From: a virus
Strand: one strand, 5' to 3'
IMG/VR virus record: IMGVR_UViG_3300005828_000091
Location: 1-26,924 of that record
Length of the DNA: 26,924 nt
Shown: positions 17,521-26,924 of the stretch, in pieces
Numbering within the stretch: position 1 is the stretch's first letter
Layout of the letters: each line of letters begins with the position of its first letter
Notes under the pieces: model-generated
What the model was told of the DNA's origin: nothing
The model's input: only the letters and a program-made list of their open reading frames with translations
Databases searched by the model: none
Made by a program: the position numbers and the translations under genes

Positions 17521-20146
17521 TGGAGCTAAGTCTGGGTCTGCTCAGGCTACTTCTGCATATAGAGAATTCTTAAAAACATTTGATAGTGGAACTAAGCGAA
17601 TCAATGATTCGTTTCAGAAATTTGTTGTAAATGCAGGTAAGGCTAATTCAACACTTCTATCCAAAATGACTTCCGGTTGGAGTAGTTTTACAAGATTCAT
17701 CGGTAGTGCTACTAGTAAAGCATTCAGCGGGATAGGTTCAGCTCTAAAAACACTCTATGGTGGAGCCGCTAAGTTAGCGTCTATTTTAGGGCCCGCTGGT
17801 GTAGTAGGTGCTATCAATGAAGTCATACAAGCGGGTTTAAAAATTCAAAAATTTGGAATCACTTTTTCTGTGATTTCAGGTAATATAGCCGATGGTCGAA
17901 AAGAATTACAAGGTCTAGTTAATATGACCCGGGCCTTGGGATCTTCCTTTGAAGCTTCAGCAGCACCAGCCGCTAAGTTCTTTGCCGCAGCAAAAGATTC
18001 ACTATTATCGTCTGATATTCGAGATATATTTAAGGCGTTTTCTGAAGTATCAGTCGCGTTGCAGTTGAATAAACAAGAGGTTACTGGTGTGTTCTTGGCA
18101 TTGCAACAGATCGCATCTAAAGGCCGAGTATCAATGGAAGAATTAAGACTTCAACTTGCTGAACGTGTTCCAGGGGCTATGCATTTCGCGGCTCAATCAA
18201 TGGGTATGTCTATGGTTGAGTTTGAAGACGCTGTTAGAAAGGGTACAATCAACGCTAGCGAATTCCTGGTTAAATTCGGTGCTGTTCTTCATCGGGAGTT
18301 CGGTCCTGCTGCAGCGATTGCATCTAAATTAGGTCAATCAGCTATTAATAGGTTTGATACGGCTTTAACACTGTTTCTTAATAAAATATCAGAGACAGGT
18401 GTTCTTAAAGGATTTCAAGATTTTCTGGATAATATACGTGAAAAATTCCTTGAAAGCTCTACTGTAGCAGAGGTTTTAGGCACTGCTATTAAACGGGTTA
18501 TAGACAGGGTTAATGAGTTCATTAAGTCTATAGATGATCAGTCAATACTCGACTCAGTGGTATTTATATCTAACGCTTTTGTTACTATTTATAATACACT
18601 TTTAGATATTATTCCTTCACTATCTACATTTACTGACTTGTTAAAGAAAGGAGCGAGTTTTATTGGCCGAGTTAGTGAGTGGTTTGAAACACCTTCAGCA
18701 ATAGAAAAACAACGTAAGGCTATAGATAAATTAAAAACTCATTTAAATGAGCTACAAGAAGTTTATATGAATAATGCTAAAAGCGCTGAAGAATTGGGTA
18801 GTAGTGGATTTATGACTTGGTTTGAAGAAGATGGCCGAGCCATGTGGAAACAAATGGTAGAAGTAGAAAATCTTATTCGTGATTCTGAAATGGCTTTACG
18901 GGCTATGGAATCAGCAGCGAATGATACAGCTAAAGCAATAGACAAAATACAACCTAAGAAGATGGACCTTTTATCAGCGAAAGATTTTATAGGCCGAACT
19001 CCTTCAAGAGGTAAGCCTAGTGTATCACCGAATCGTGGTGAACTGAAGGTTATGCAAGACGAAATAGATAAGAAAAAGAAAACTATAGAGGGATTTATAA
19101 TTGATTCTAATAAGTTGCTTGAAGCATCTACTACTATGCAAGTTGAAACGGTAGATAAGTTAGCGGATGCACGCAAAGAGATGGCTGAAGCTCAATTAGA
19201 AATGATTAAGTTATATGATACTGCTGCCAATGTTTCAGGTGATGTACAGTTACGAGATATGTTAGTTGCATCTCAAAAATTAGTAGAACAAACAAAGGTC
19301 TTTATTGAAGCAAGAACTGAGTTTGAAGATATTTTTGCGGCTGAACGAGATAAAGAAAACAAGCGTTTAACTGATGTGTTTAATTCAGAAGCAGAAGGTA
19401 TGACACAGTATTTGTCCTTTGGTCGTGATCTACAAAAAGCCGATTTGGAAATGCGTCAAAAAGATATTCAAGCCGCAGCTGATCAACGATTAATCACCCA
19501 ATCTCAGGCTAATGAATTAATTGAGACTATGGAGCTACAACATTTAGCTAAAATGGGGGATATTCGTGCTCAATTTGCTTTAACTACTAAAGAATTTGAT
19601 AATCAGACTAGTAAACAGCGAGTTGACTCAGTATTAAGTGATATAGTAAAAACTACAAGCGCCGTTGCAGGTAGTAATAAGAAATTATTCGAAATTAACA
19701 AAAAGGCTAGAATAGCACAAGCCGTTATGGAATTGCCTGCAGCCGTGATGACGTCCTTTGCACGAGGTGGTGGTTTTCCATGGGGCGTCATACCTGCAGG
19801 TATTACACTAGCATCAGGTCTGGCGAATATTCAACAAATTCGCTCATCTAGCTTCGGTGGGGGTGGTAGTGGGTCGGCCTCAATCCCAGCAGGTAGTTCC
19901 GGTAGTACTCCGAGTATATCAACTCCAACGCCGGTACAACCTGCTTCAGACGCTGTGTTTACCCAATCAATTAATGGTGATCCAAGATCAGTAGATTCCG
20001 GTGGAGTGACGAATATTAATTTTAGGATAGAAGCTATGGATGGCGCTAGTGTTAATAGAGTACTTAATTCACAAAAAGGCAACATTATAAGTATGGTACA
20101 ATCAGCATATACTGAACGCGGTAATAATGGCGGGCCTTTGAAATGA
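17477..20146 (+). CDS. Tape measure protein
   Basis: The 889-residue protein sets tail length and is delivered during DNA ejection. The N-terminal tape-measure domain is at about 115-295: 'KIQKFGITFSVISGN', 'MTRALGSSFEASAAPAAKFFAAAKDS', 'VSMEELRLQLAERVPGAMHFAAQSMGM' and 'FGPAAAIASKLGQSAINRF'. Hydrophobic spans lie at about 95-115 (LASILGPAGVVGAI) and 740-800. A helical central region and a Gly/Ser-rich stretch (SFGGGGSGSASIPAG) come before the end. At the usual 1.5 Angstrom per residue it predicts a tail near 130 nm (rule of thumb). Its start overlaps the chaperone extension. Confidence 0.93.
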   Translation: MTTKQSILEVKIDPSGAKSGSAQATSAYREFLKTFDSGTKRINDSFQKFVVNAGKANSTLLSKMTSGWSSFTRFIGSATSKAFSGIGSALKTLYGGAAKLASILGPAGVVGAINEVIQAGLKIQKFGITFSVISGNIADGRKELQGLVNMTRALGSSFEASAAPAAKFFAAAKDSLLSSDIRDIFKAFSEVSVALQLNKQEVTGVFLALQQIASKGRVSMEELRLQLAERVPGAMHFAAQSMGMSMVEFEDAVRKGTINASEFLVKFGAVLHREFGPAAAIASKLGQSAINRFDTALTLFLNKISETGVLKGFQDFLDNIREKFLESSTVAEVLGTAIKRVIDRVNEFIKSIDDQSILDSVVFISNAFVTIYNTLLDIIPSLSTFTDLLKKGASFIGRVSEWFETPSAIEKQRKAIDKLKTHLNELQEVYMNNAKSAEELGSSGFMTWFEEDGRAMWKQMVEVENLIRDSEMALRAMESAANDTAKAIDKIQPKKMDLLSAKDFIGRTPSRGKPSVSPNRGELKVMQDEIDKKKKTIEGFIIDSNKLLEASTTMQVETVDKLADARKEMAEAQLEMIKLYDTAANVSGDVQLRDMLVASQKLVEQTKVFIEARTEFEDIFAAERDKENKRLTDVFNSEAEGMTQYLSFGRDLQKADLEMRQKDIQAAADQRLITQSQANELIETMELQHLAKMGDIRAQFALTTKEFDNQTSKQRVDSVLSDIVKTTSAVAGSNKKLFEINKKARIAQAVMELPAAVMTSFARGGGFPWGVIPAGITLASGLANIQQIRSSSFGGGGSGSASIPAGSSGSTPSISTPTPVQPASDAVFTQSINGDPRSVDSGGVTNINFRIEAMDGASVNRVLNSQKGNIISMVQSAYTERGNNGGPLK

Positions 20147-20739
20147 GCGGTACGTATCCATCAACACCTAGATTTTCTAGCGTTGATTTAGAATCTAATT
20201 TTCAGGTTTTTGTCAGTATTACACAATCGGGTAAACGAAATGTGCGTCAAACTGGTGCGCATCGTTGGATTTTACGAGGGACATATAGTAGTTTAACTCG
20301 TCAGCAGTTTATGCCAGTGTACGCTTTTTTAATGGACCAAGAAGGCCAGTATGGCTCATTTAACTTTGTAGCTCCTGATTTGGCAACCCCTCAAGGCTCA
20401 GGTAACGGAACACCGCTGGTTGATTTAGCTAGTCAAGTCGGTAAGAGTATTAATACTAAAGGGTGGGCCAATAATGAGACCGTGTTAAAAGCAGGTGATA
20501 TACTTAGATTTGCAGGACATTCTAAAGTTTATATGATGACAGCCGACGCTACATCTGATGGTACAGGTTTGGCTACATTGGCTATTAGTCCAGCACTACA
20601 AGAAAGTCCTGCGGATAATGAAGGTATAACTATTAACAATGTACCTTTTAATGTGATGCAAACAGGGAACGTTCAGAAGTATGGGGCTAGAAATCCACTA
20701 TTATACACGTTTGAAGTGTCATTCGTTGAAGTACTCTAG
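20143..20739 (+). CDS. Minor tail protein, distal tail-like (198 aa)
   Basis: The 198-residue beta-rich protein follows the tape measure by an ATGA overlap. 'HRWILRGTYSSLTRQQFMPVYAFLMDQEGQYGSFNFVAPDL' with C-terminal 'NPLLYTFEVSFVEVL' suggests a small tail-tip ring protein that joins the tube end to the hub (Dit or gpM-like role). No diagnostic catalytic residues are expected. The functional class rests mainly on gene order and this general layout. Confidence 0.7.
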   Translation: MSGTYPSTPRFSSVDLESNFQVFVSITQSGKRNVRQTGAHRWILRGTYSSLTRQQFMPVYAFLMDQEGQYGSFNFVAPDLATPQGSGNGTPLVDLASQVGKSINTKGWANNETVLKAGDILRFAGHSKVYMMTADATSDGTGLATLAISPALQESPADNEGITINNVPFNVMQTGNVQKYGARNPLLYTFEVSFVEVL

Positions 20740-20833
20740 CTACTCAGAGCTATTTCAGGCTATTAAAATTTTAACTATAGTATCTATAGTATATTTAAAA
20801 ATAACTTAGTGGAGAGCATTCTAGCTATCAGAG
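20735..20833. repeat. Imperfect direct repeat flanking a non-coding gap
   Basis: TCTAGCTACTCAGAG (20735-20749) and TCTAGCTATCAGAG (20820-20833) flank an AT-rich gap of about 70 bases containing the repeated TATAGTAT. It is the only gap of this size in the tail block (20740-20834). The first copy overlaps the stop of the upstream gene. Confidence 0.6.
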
Positions 20834-20834
20834 T

Positions 20835-21401
20835 ATGTCAAGAAATCTACCAGCTTTAATAACAACAGAAATAGCAAAAGAAACGGTAATTTCTTTTCAT
20901 TTAGTCGAGTTTTTATTTGATAGTGGAACGATACGTTTTACTACATTTCCTAGAAATATTATCTTTAATGCAAATACGTATATATCATCTCCAGATTTTT
21001 TAAGTTTTGGGGATGTAATAGAGTCAACGGATATAGAAATAGGATCTATGTCCTTTACTTTGTCAGGTGCGGATCAGTCTGTTATAGCAGTTGCATTATT
21101 AGAAGATTTTCCAGACAGAGAGATAAACTTATATCGTGGGTTTTTAGATCAGTCCACATATCAAGTTATTGTAGATCCCATACTAATTTATGAAGGTAGG
21201 ATTACGAACTTTAAACTATCAGAAGATGTAGATAGTAGCACTTCTACACTAACGTGGATTACAGCGTCTATATGGGCTGATTTTAATAGAACAGCTGGTA
21301 GACGAACTAATAATAATGATCAACAAGTATTTTACCCGGGTGATTTAGCATTTGAGTACGCGCATCTAATTACATATGACTTAATGTGGGGTCGTACGTA
21401 A
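20835..21401 (+). CDS. Minor tail protein, DUF2163-like (188 aa)
   Basis: The 188-residue protein has 'HLVEFLFDSGTIRFTTFPRNIIFNANTYISSPDFLSFGDVIESTDIEIGSMSFTLSGADQSVIAVALLEDFPDREINLYRGFLD' and 'IYEGRITNFKLSEDVDSSTSTLTWITAS', the sequence layout of DUF2163-like tail-hub proteins (gpL-like role). These sit between distal tail and host-specificity proteins. No strong SD is present (GGAGAG is over 15 bases upstream), so expression may be low. It shares its TAA with the next ATG (TAATG). Confidence 0.75.
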   Translation: MSRNLPALITTEIAKETVISFHLVEFLFDSGTIRFTTFPRNIIFNANTYISSPDFLSFGDVIESTDIEIGSMSFTLSGADQSVIAVALLEDFPDREINLYRGFLDQSTYQVIVDPILIYEGRITNFKLSEDVDSSTSTLTWITASIWADFNRTAGRRTNNNDQQVFYPGDLAFEYAHLITYDLMWGRT

Positions 21402-24400
21402 TGGGCAGTATTGTAAAAGATGTTTGGGACGCTGGCGTAGACTTTGTAGAAAGTACGATTGATGATTTTACAGACGTTATCAACTTAAATCTAGGTTCTT
21501 TAGGGTTAGGCAATGCGATAGATTTCCTACAAGATACTCTAACTGGCTTTTTAGGTATAGATACGGACTTACCTAAAGCTGCGGCAGCCATAGACGGTAT
21601 TCTAATCACATCAAGATCCAACACAGCCGGAATACCTGTACTTTATGGTAAACGGGTACTGGGCGGGAATATGGTTTACATGTCTATCTCTGGCACTAAT
21701 AATGAGTATTTACATATTGTATACGCTCTATGCGAAGGACCAGTGGATAGTATACCGTATATTCAAATAAATGATGAGTCTATAGATGGGGCCAAATATA
21801 GCCCGTATTGTACGTATGAGATAGCGTATGGTGATCAAGTATCACAGCCATTCCCTATTTTGGCGGCAGCCGATTCACAATGGACCGCAGCACATATAAT
21901 GAACGCTACAGCAGGCGTTCATATCAGATACGAGTGGAACAGAGACGTATTTAGTGGTATACCAAAAGCCCAATTTACCGTACTTGGTAAAAAGATACTT
22001 GATATTAGGTCTGCATTAACTGCGTATAGTAGTAACCCTGCATTGTGTATTTATGATTACCTAACTAATTCTATATACGGCAAAGGTATAGACGTATCAA
22101 AAATAGATACTCAATCGTTTATAGATGCCGCTAATTATTGTGATGACAGTATAACTTCCTACTTTGGTGGACCGTCCCATACTAGATTCAGTTGTAATAT
22201 CCCTATAGATATATCGAGTCGGTTAATTGATAATTTAAAGATTTTACTTATATCTTGTCGTGCCTCTTTACCATATGTAAACGGTAAGTTTTACTTAACA
22301 GTTGAAAAAGATTACGCCTCATCTTTTAATTTTAATGAGGATAATATAATTGGAGGATGGACTATTTCTTCTGGAAATATAAATGAAAGGTTTAATAGAA
22401 TAAAAGCCGTATTTCCTAATGAAGATCTAAATTACACCTCTGATTATGTTATAGTAGAGTCATCAACATTTAGAACTGAGGATAATGGTAGACTACTACA
22501 AAAGGACGTATCTTTATCAAATGTAACCAATATTTATCGAGCGTTAGATACGATATCCGTATTACTAAGAAAGTCAAGGTCCCAATTAACCGCTAGTTTT
22601 ACAGCAACTATAGAATCATTGCAAGTAAAAGTAGGCGATATAGTCACTATTACACATCCGTCTGTAGGTTGGACGAATAAGTTATTTAGAGTAGTTCGTA
22701 TGACTCTATCTAGTGAAGGTAATGTGTCTGTAAGTGTCACTCAACATGAGTCTACGGATTATGATTTATCAGTACCTAATGAAGTGGCCATTTCCACTAG
22801 TACATCTTTACCTAACCCATTTGATTTAACAGGTGTTGTTATAAGCGGATTACTAGTAGAATCAGATGAGGCACAGTTAGTGTTTATGTCAGACGGTACA
22901 TTAATGAGTCGCATACATGTATCATGGGATCCGCCTACGAATATCTATATTAATGGCCATGAAGTTGAGTATAAAAAGTCTATTGATTCTACATGGATAC
23001 CAGCATCTTTTTCAACTGAACCAAATACAGTTAGCGTATATATACCTAATGTTGTTGATGGTGTTGATTATGATATACGGGTTAGAGCGATTAACTCTAA
23101 TGATTTTGCTGGTGCTTGGTCATATGAATATAGTCATACTGTTATAGGAAAAACTAGCCCACCATCTGATGTTATAGGTTTAGTTAGCTCTATTAGTGAG
23201 AATTTAATACGATTAAAGTGGGACCAGGTTCTTGATTTAGATCTAAAAGAATATGAAATTCGCATAGGTGCGGTGTATGGATCTAGTACCTTTGTAGCTG
23301 TGACACAAGATAGTGAATACTCTATAGAAGGTAGCGCTGTTGGATCATCTACGTATTGGGTTATAGCTCGAGATACTACTAATAATGTATCAGTTACACC
23401 TGCATCAATAGTGGTCACTATCACAGCCCCATCTGCTGTTCCTGCTATTAGCAGTAATATACTCGCCGTACTCGGTGATACGATAAGTATATTTTGGGGT
23501 GCCGCAACTCAAGGTAGTTTTCAAGTAGGATCTTATGAAGTGAGATACGGTCCTACTGATTGGGATAACTCAACAGTTTTAGCCACAGTTAGTTCAACTG
23601 AGTATATTATATCCGATGTATGGGTAGGTGATAGAACTATACGAATAAAGCCCATCGATGTATACGGAAATTATGGTGCTGAAACGACAACTGTACTAAA
23701 TATTATTTTACCCTCAGCGCCCACATTAATAAGTAATACCATAAGTGGCGATCGTGTTGAAATAGAGTGGCATAATGATTCAAATTTAGGTACATTTCCT
23801 ATAGCTCAATACGATATACGATATGATAATGGCACAGGCACTTTTTCAGCGGCTACACACATCGTTATAACAGGTACGGATGGATTTAATAAGACTGTCA
23901 ATTGGCTAGGCACTAGACGATTTTGGATCGCGCCGATAGATTCAGTAGGCAATTATGGGTCTGAATTAACAGCGAGTGTTACAATATCTGCGCCAATTGC
24001 CGTAACACTTACTTCTCAAGTCGTAGATAATAATGTGTTACTAAGATGGACAAATGCTCAAAATACTTTGCCTATAGATCATTATGAAATCAGACGTGGT
24101 GCTATATACGCATCAGCTGAAGCTATAGGCACTATATCAGCGCTATTTTTTACGATATTTGAAACACTATCCTCTACCTATACATACTGGGTGACGGGAG
24201 TAGACACAGCCGGAAATTACGGCGTTAATAACCAGATAACCGCGGCTGTGGCTGAGCCACCAGATTATGTGTTATTGGTAAATGCTGTGGACGATTTTGT
24301 TACAGTTGATGCTAATTTTACAGGTAGAACGTTAGTTAACGCGTTTGTAAACTCCGCCGGCAATCTTAATTTACCTGTTACTACGACGCAGACATGGGCT

Positions 24401-25054
24401 ACCCACTTTACGGACAATTCTTGGACCACTATTCAGCAACAAATAGACGCAGGGTTTCCGATTTATATACAAGACACACCTGCTAGTGCGTCGTATGAAG
24501 TTCTATATGATTACGGTTCAGTATTAGAAAACTTATCTGTAACAGCTAATGTGACATATCTACTTATAGACGGCGATCCTACATTTGAATTACAGCTTGA
24601 GACATCAGATGAGGACGTACTTAGTCCCACAGTTTGGACTACATATCCAGTTACTAGTAATGCGTCATTAAAAGTATTTTCAGCTGCATTTAGACATGTG
24701 AGATTAACTATTACAATAGTGTCTACGGCTGACGATGAGGATCTAATTGAGATAAGTAATATTGCATTAGTGATTGACGTAAAAGAACAAACAGATTCAG
24801 GTACAGTAGATGCACTATCTACTGATACGGGTGCAGGTTATGCTAACGGTACATTAGTTACACTAAACAAGCCATTTATTGATATAGCAGGTATTACTGT
24901 GACGCCTAATTTAGGAGGTGGTTCTGAAGATAACTTATCCGCAATTTATAACTTTCTGGATTCACCAAATCCCACTCAATTTAGAGTACTACTATTCGAT
25001 GGAGCCGGTGTCAGAGCATCGGGCAAAGTCTCCTGGAATGTGAGAGGATATTAG
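21401..25054 (+). CDS. Tail tip/host-specificity protein, gpJ-like with FnIII repeats
   Basis: The 1217-residue protein starts at ATG 21401; an earlier in-frame GTG at 21386 lies inside the preceding gene. The hub part opens with 'GIPVLYGKRVLGGNMVYMSIS' (about residues 70-95) and 'NPALCIYDYLTNSIYGKGID' as in gpJ-like tail tip proteins. From about residue 475 to 955 there are four to five fibronectin type III-like units of about 90 residues (ending in patterns such as 'YDIRVRAINSNDFAGAWS' and 'DVYGNYGAE'). A C-terminal region follows that may contact receptors. It joins the tube to the fibre and should be a main determinant of host binding. Confidence 0.88.
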   Translation: MGSIVKDVWDAGVDFVESTIDDFTDVINLNLGSLGLGNAIDFLQDTLTGFLGIDTDLPKAAAAIDGILITSRSNTAGIPVLYGKRVLGGNMVYMSISGTNNEYLHIVYALCEGPVDSIPYIQINDESIDGAKYSPYCTYEIAYGDQVSQPFPILAAADSQWTAAHIMNATAGVHIRYEWNRDVFSGIPKAQFTVLGKKILDIRSALTAYSSNPALCIYDYLTNSIYGKGIDVSKIDTQSFIDAANYCDDSITSYFGGPSHTRFSCNIPIDISSRLIDNLKILLISCRASLPYVNGKFYLTVEKDYASSFNFNEDNIIGGWTISSGNINERFNRIKAVFPNEDLNYTSDYVIVESSTFRTEDNGRLLQKDVSLSNVTNIYRALDTISVLLRKSRSQLTASFTATIESLQVKVGDIVTITHPSVGWTNKLFRVVRMTLSSEGNVSVSVTQHESTDYDLSVPNEVAISTSTSLPNPFDLTGVVISGLLVESDEAQLVFMSDGTLMSRIHVSWDPPTNIYINGHEVEYKKSIDSTWIPASFSTEPNTVSVYIPNVVDGVDYDIRVRAINSNDFAGAWSYEYSHTVIGKTSPPSDVIGLVSSISENLIRLKWDQVLDLDLKEYEIRIGAVYGSSTFVAVTQDSEYSIEGSAVGSSTYWVIARDTTNNVSVTPASIVVTITAPSAVPAISSNILAVLGDTISIFWGAATQGSFQVGSYEVRYGPTDWDNSTVLATVSSTEYIISDVWVGDRTIRIKPIDVYGNYGAETTTVLNIILPSAPTLISNTISGDRVEIEWHNDSNLGTFPIAQYDIRYDNGTGTFSAATHIVITGTDGFNKTVNWLGTRRFWIAPIDSVGNYGSELTASVTISAPIAVTLTSQVVDNNVLLRWTNAQNTLPIDHYEIRRGAIYASAEAIGTISALFFTIFETLSSTYTYWVTGVDTAGNYGVNNQITAAVAEPPDYVLLVNAVDDFVTVDANFTGRTLVNAFVNSAGNLNLPVTTTQTWATHFTDNSWTTIQQQIDAGFPIYIQDTPASASYEVLYDYGSVLENLSVTANVTYLLIDGDPTFELQLETSDEDVLSPTVWTTYPVTSNASLKVFSAAFRHVRLTITIVSTADDEDLIEISNIALVIDVKEQTDSGTVDALSTDTGAGYANGTLVTLNKPFIDIAGITVTPNLGGGSEDNLSAIYNFLDSPNPTQFRVLLFDGAGVRASGKVSWNVRGY

Positions 25055-25055
25055 T

Positions 25056-26477
25056 ATGGTTAATTGGGTGAATCCGGTATTATCTACAGCGTATACGCAA
25101 GTCTTAACGGATTTAAATGATAAAGATATAGATTCAGCAACTATGTTTGATGGTTCTGTGTCCACAAATCTTCCTACAGGCGCATATAGGATAAATTCAT
25201 CTAGCAACTATGAGCTAGAACGTTGGACAGGTTTAGCATGGGCTTCAGCAAGTTTATCAATAGGCGGCAGTATACGAGAAGGTGGAACTTTATTATCGGC
25301 TAAATATCTAGGTATAGCCGCAACAGCGGCTAATAGTACGTTATTTAATAGTCTTAATAGTTCACAGTTTCTTCGTAGTGATGCCACCGATACTGGTACT
25401 AATTTAACATTACAATCACTTACTGTTACATCCGGGGACGGGTTTTTATGGGAGTCAGGAAGAAGTCGAATAACTCATAATGATGGGGGAGGCAATTGTC
25501 AAATAAGATTTGGTAATAAGTTTAATGTTTCTGAAGTGTATACGGCTGATGATAGTTCAGCTGTGCGTATACGACAAGACATAGATAGTGTCTTACAACC
25601 CTTAATGATAACCGTAGGAAATAACGCAACAGTAACTGACGGGGATGCAGTTACTTGGGGAACTACATTATATTTATACCCAACGTCTTTAAATTTTGCA
25701 GGTACAATTAATGCGACCACTTTTGTAGGCGCACTCACAGGCAATGCTTCGACAGCTACTACTGCGGGAACTGTTACAACACCAGCTCAATCAGTTATTA
25801 CAAGTGTAGGAACATTAACATCATTAGATGTGTCTGGAGCCATAACTGTAACTAACGGTGTCAATAGACTAACTAGAAGTGGTGGATATGTTTCTGTTAG
25901 TGCGGCTGCGGCCCCTTCAACAGGGCAAGTTCTTATGGCTACAGGTGCTTCAGCTGCTACATGGCAAACAATTCAAGGTGTTCCAGTAGGAAGTACACTT
26001 ATATGGCATACAGCTACCGCTCCAACAGGGTTTTTAGAATTAAATGGTGCGTCTTTATCAACGACCACGTATGCTGCATTATTTGCTGTATTAGGGTACA
26101 CATACGGTGGATCCGGGGCTAATTTTTCATTGCCTGATATGAGGGGTTATTTTCCACGTGGTTGGTCACATGGTTCTTCAACTGATCCTGATAGAGCTAG
26201 TAGAACAAACAGGGGTGATGGTACCACAGGTGATAACATTGGTACTAAACAAGCGAATCAGAATGCATTACACGGCCACCCCTATCGAGGCAGGCCAGCA
26301 AGCGAGTCCAGCGCAAGCGTTCAGACTACTGGTGGATTCCCGTTTAAGACGACAGGTACATCGTACCCAGAATTTACTGGTACTGTCAGTGATACGGCTG
26401 GACAACAGATCGGTGGAAATGGTGGTAATGAATCAAGGCCTGTTAATATAAACGTTATGTGGATAATAAAATACTAA
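25056..26477 (+). CDS. Tail fibre with collar domain
   Basis: The 473-residue protein starts one base after the gpJ-like stop, behind GAGAGGAT. The N-terminus (LTDLNDKDIDSATMFDGS......GAYRINSSSNYELERWTGLAWAS) is a typical attachment module. The middle contains 'INATTFVGALTGNASTATTAG', a fibre repeat. Residues about 306-368 form a phage tail collar domain (PVGSTLIWHTATAPTGFLELNGASL, then GANFSLPDMRGYFPRGW). The end (QNALHGH..., ESRPVNINVMWIIKY) is usual for such fibres and may bind the receptor. Confidence 0.9.
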   Translation: MVNWVNPVLSTAYTQVLTDLNDKDIDSATMFDGSVSTNLPTGAYRINSSSNYELERWTGLAWASASLSIGGSIREGGTLLSAKYLGIAATAANSTLFNSLNSSQFLRSDATDTGTNLTLQSLTVTSGDGFLWESGRSRITHNDGGGNCQIRFGNKFNVSEVYTADDSSAVRIRQDIDSVLQPLMITVGNNATVTDGDAVTWGTTLYLYPTSLNFAGTINATTFVGALTGNASTATTAGTVTTPAQSVITSVGTLTSLDVSGAITVTNGVNRLTRSGGYVSVSAAAAPSTGQVLMATGASAATWQTIQGVPVGSTLIWHTATAPTGFLELNGASLSTTTYAALFAVLGYTYGGSGANFSLPDMRGYFPRGWSHGSSTDPDRASRTNRGDGTTGDNIGTKQANQNALHGHPYRGRPASESSASVQTTGGFPFKTTGTSYPEFTGTVSDTAGQQIGGNGGNESRPVNINVMWIIKY

Positions 26478-26920
26478 TGGATATTCAAAATTACGATGAT
26501 AACGGTATATATCTTTCTACTAGTCTTGCGGATATTGATCCTTTAAATGAAGGACAGTATATCATTCCAGCGAATGCCACAACTATACCTATACCCTCGT
26601 ATGCTCAAAACGAAATACCTGTTTTCGACGGTACAAGTTGGTCTATAGAAATAGATTTTCGTGGTACAGTTTATTGGGACGATGATGCTACTAAGTATCA
26701 TATTACTGACATAGGTGAGGCTCCACCTGTTTGGGCTCTATACTCTGAGCCTGTGATACCTCTACCTCCTCCACCTACCTTAGATGAGTTATATGATCTT
26801 GAACTACAATCTTTTAATGTACTAAAAGCCCTTATTATAGCTCTTAATGATGGGACATTTGTACCTGGATCAAATTATACAGCCGCTGAAGGTAAAACTA
26901 GAATTAAGAGTAAAATGTAA
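26477..26920 (+). CDS. Tail fibre assembly-like protein (147 aa)
   Basis: The start is set at ATG 26477, which shares its A with the fibre's TAA (TAATG); an earlier in-frame GTG at 26459 has no better SD. The 147-residue protein (EGQYIIPANATTIPIPSYAQNEIPVFDGTSWSIEIDFRGTVYWDDDATKYHITDIGEAPPVW) has the outline of fibre-assembly chaperones: a beta-rich N-part with W/Y residues and a Pro-rich linker (VIPLPPPPTLDELYDLE) before a helical end. It follows the collar-domain fibre, the usual place for one. It ends four bases before the window edge. Confidence 0.72.
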   Translation: MDIQNYDDNGIYLSTSLADIDPLNEGQYIIPANATTIPIPSYAQNEIPVFDGTSWSIEIDFRGTVYWDDDATKYHITDIGEAPPVWALYSEPVIPLPPPPTLDELYDLELQSFNVLKALIIALNDGTFVPGSNYTAAEGKTRIKSKM

Positions 26921-26924
26921 TATA

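Noticed and set aside
22534-23424. Small frames within the gpJ-like gene
   Set aside because: They are shadows of a long coding frame with clear domain structure, with no initiation signals of their own.
1-26924. tRNA genes, transposons or integrase
   Set aside because: No cloverleaf, transposase, inverted terminal repeats or recombinase motifs were recognised by eye. Absence within this window is not evidence for the whole genome.

Overview
The window is part of a tailed-phage (siphovirus) or prophage genome that grows in a Gram-negative, probably gammaproteobacterial, host. The evidence is a full late head-tail gene order, sigma70-type promoters, strong Shine-Dalgarno (SD) sites, ATGA/TAATG overlaps, a lambda gpJ-like tail tip protein, and a secreted protein with a Sec-type signal peptide. 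I cannot name the host from the sequence. No integrase, replication, lysis, tRNA or CRISPR locus is visible, so lifestyle is open.

Region 1 (1-1775, + strand) holds three small genes, each behind its own copy of a near-identical promoter (TGTACT/TGCACT, 16-base spacer, TAGAAT). A 32-residue membrane micropeptide behind an extended -10 promoter follows. The first gene encodes a coiled-coil plus helix-turn-helix (HTH)-like protein and ends in a clear terminator. Region 1b (1776-1965) is the convergent gap, with a 12-bp-stem hairpin and a 22-bp direct repeat.

Region 2 (1966-7991, - strand) is one long run of about 16 tightly packed small genes, read right to left from a strong promoter at 8016-8044. 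Several encode short Cys-rich, zinc-ribbon-like proteins. Others are a coiled-coil protein with repeated LRAKVAELE-type heptads, an Ala-rich Imm5-like protein, and two paralogues sharing a C-terminal domain. Several genes are separated by a recurring intergenic cassette that contains a tiny ORF whose end overlaps the tandem ATGATG start of the next gene. At least two small genes here (3090-3257, and 7008-7094 encoding a membrane peptide) are easy to miss.

Region 3 (7992-8836) is a divergent promoter region. It is followed by a 49-residue basic protein and then by a self-contained secreted-protein unit with its own promoter and terminator, which looks like a phage 'moron'.

Region 4 (8801-26920, + strand) is the late morphogenesis operon: small terminase (start probably leaderless), large terminase, DUF4055 portal, scaffold-like protein, major capsid protein (own promoter, SD inside a hairpin, distinct codon use, own terminator), small capsid-associated protein, four head-tail connector/tail completion genes, tail tube, and tail assembly chaperone with a predicted -1 frameshift. 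Tape measure, two minor tail proteins, the gpJ-like tip protein with FnIII repeats, a collar-domain tail fibre and a fibre-assembly-like protein follow.
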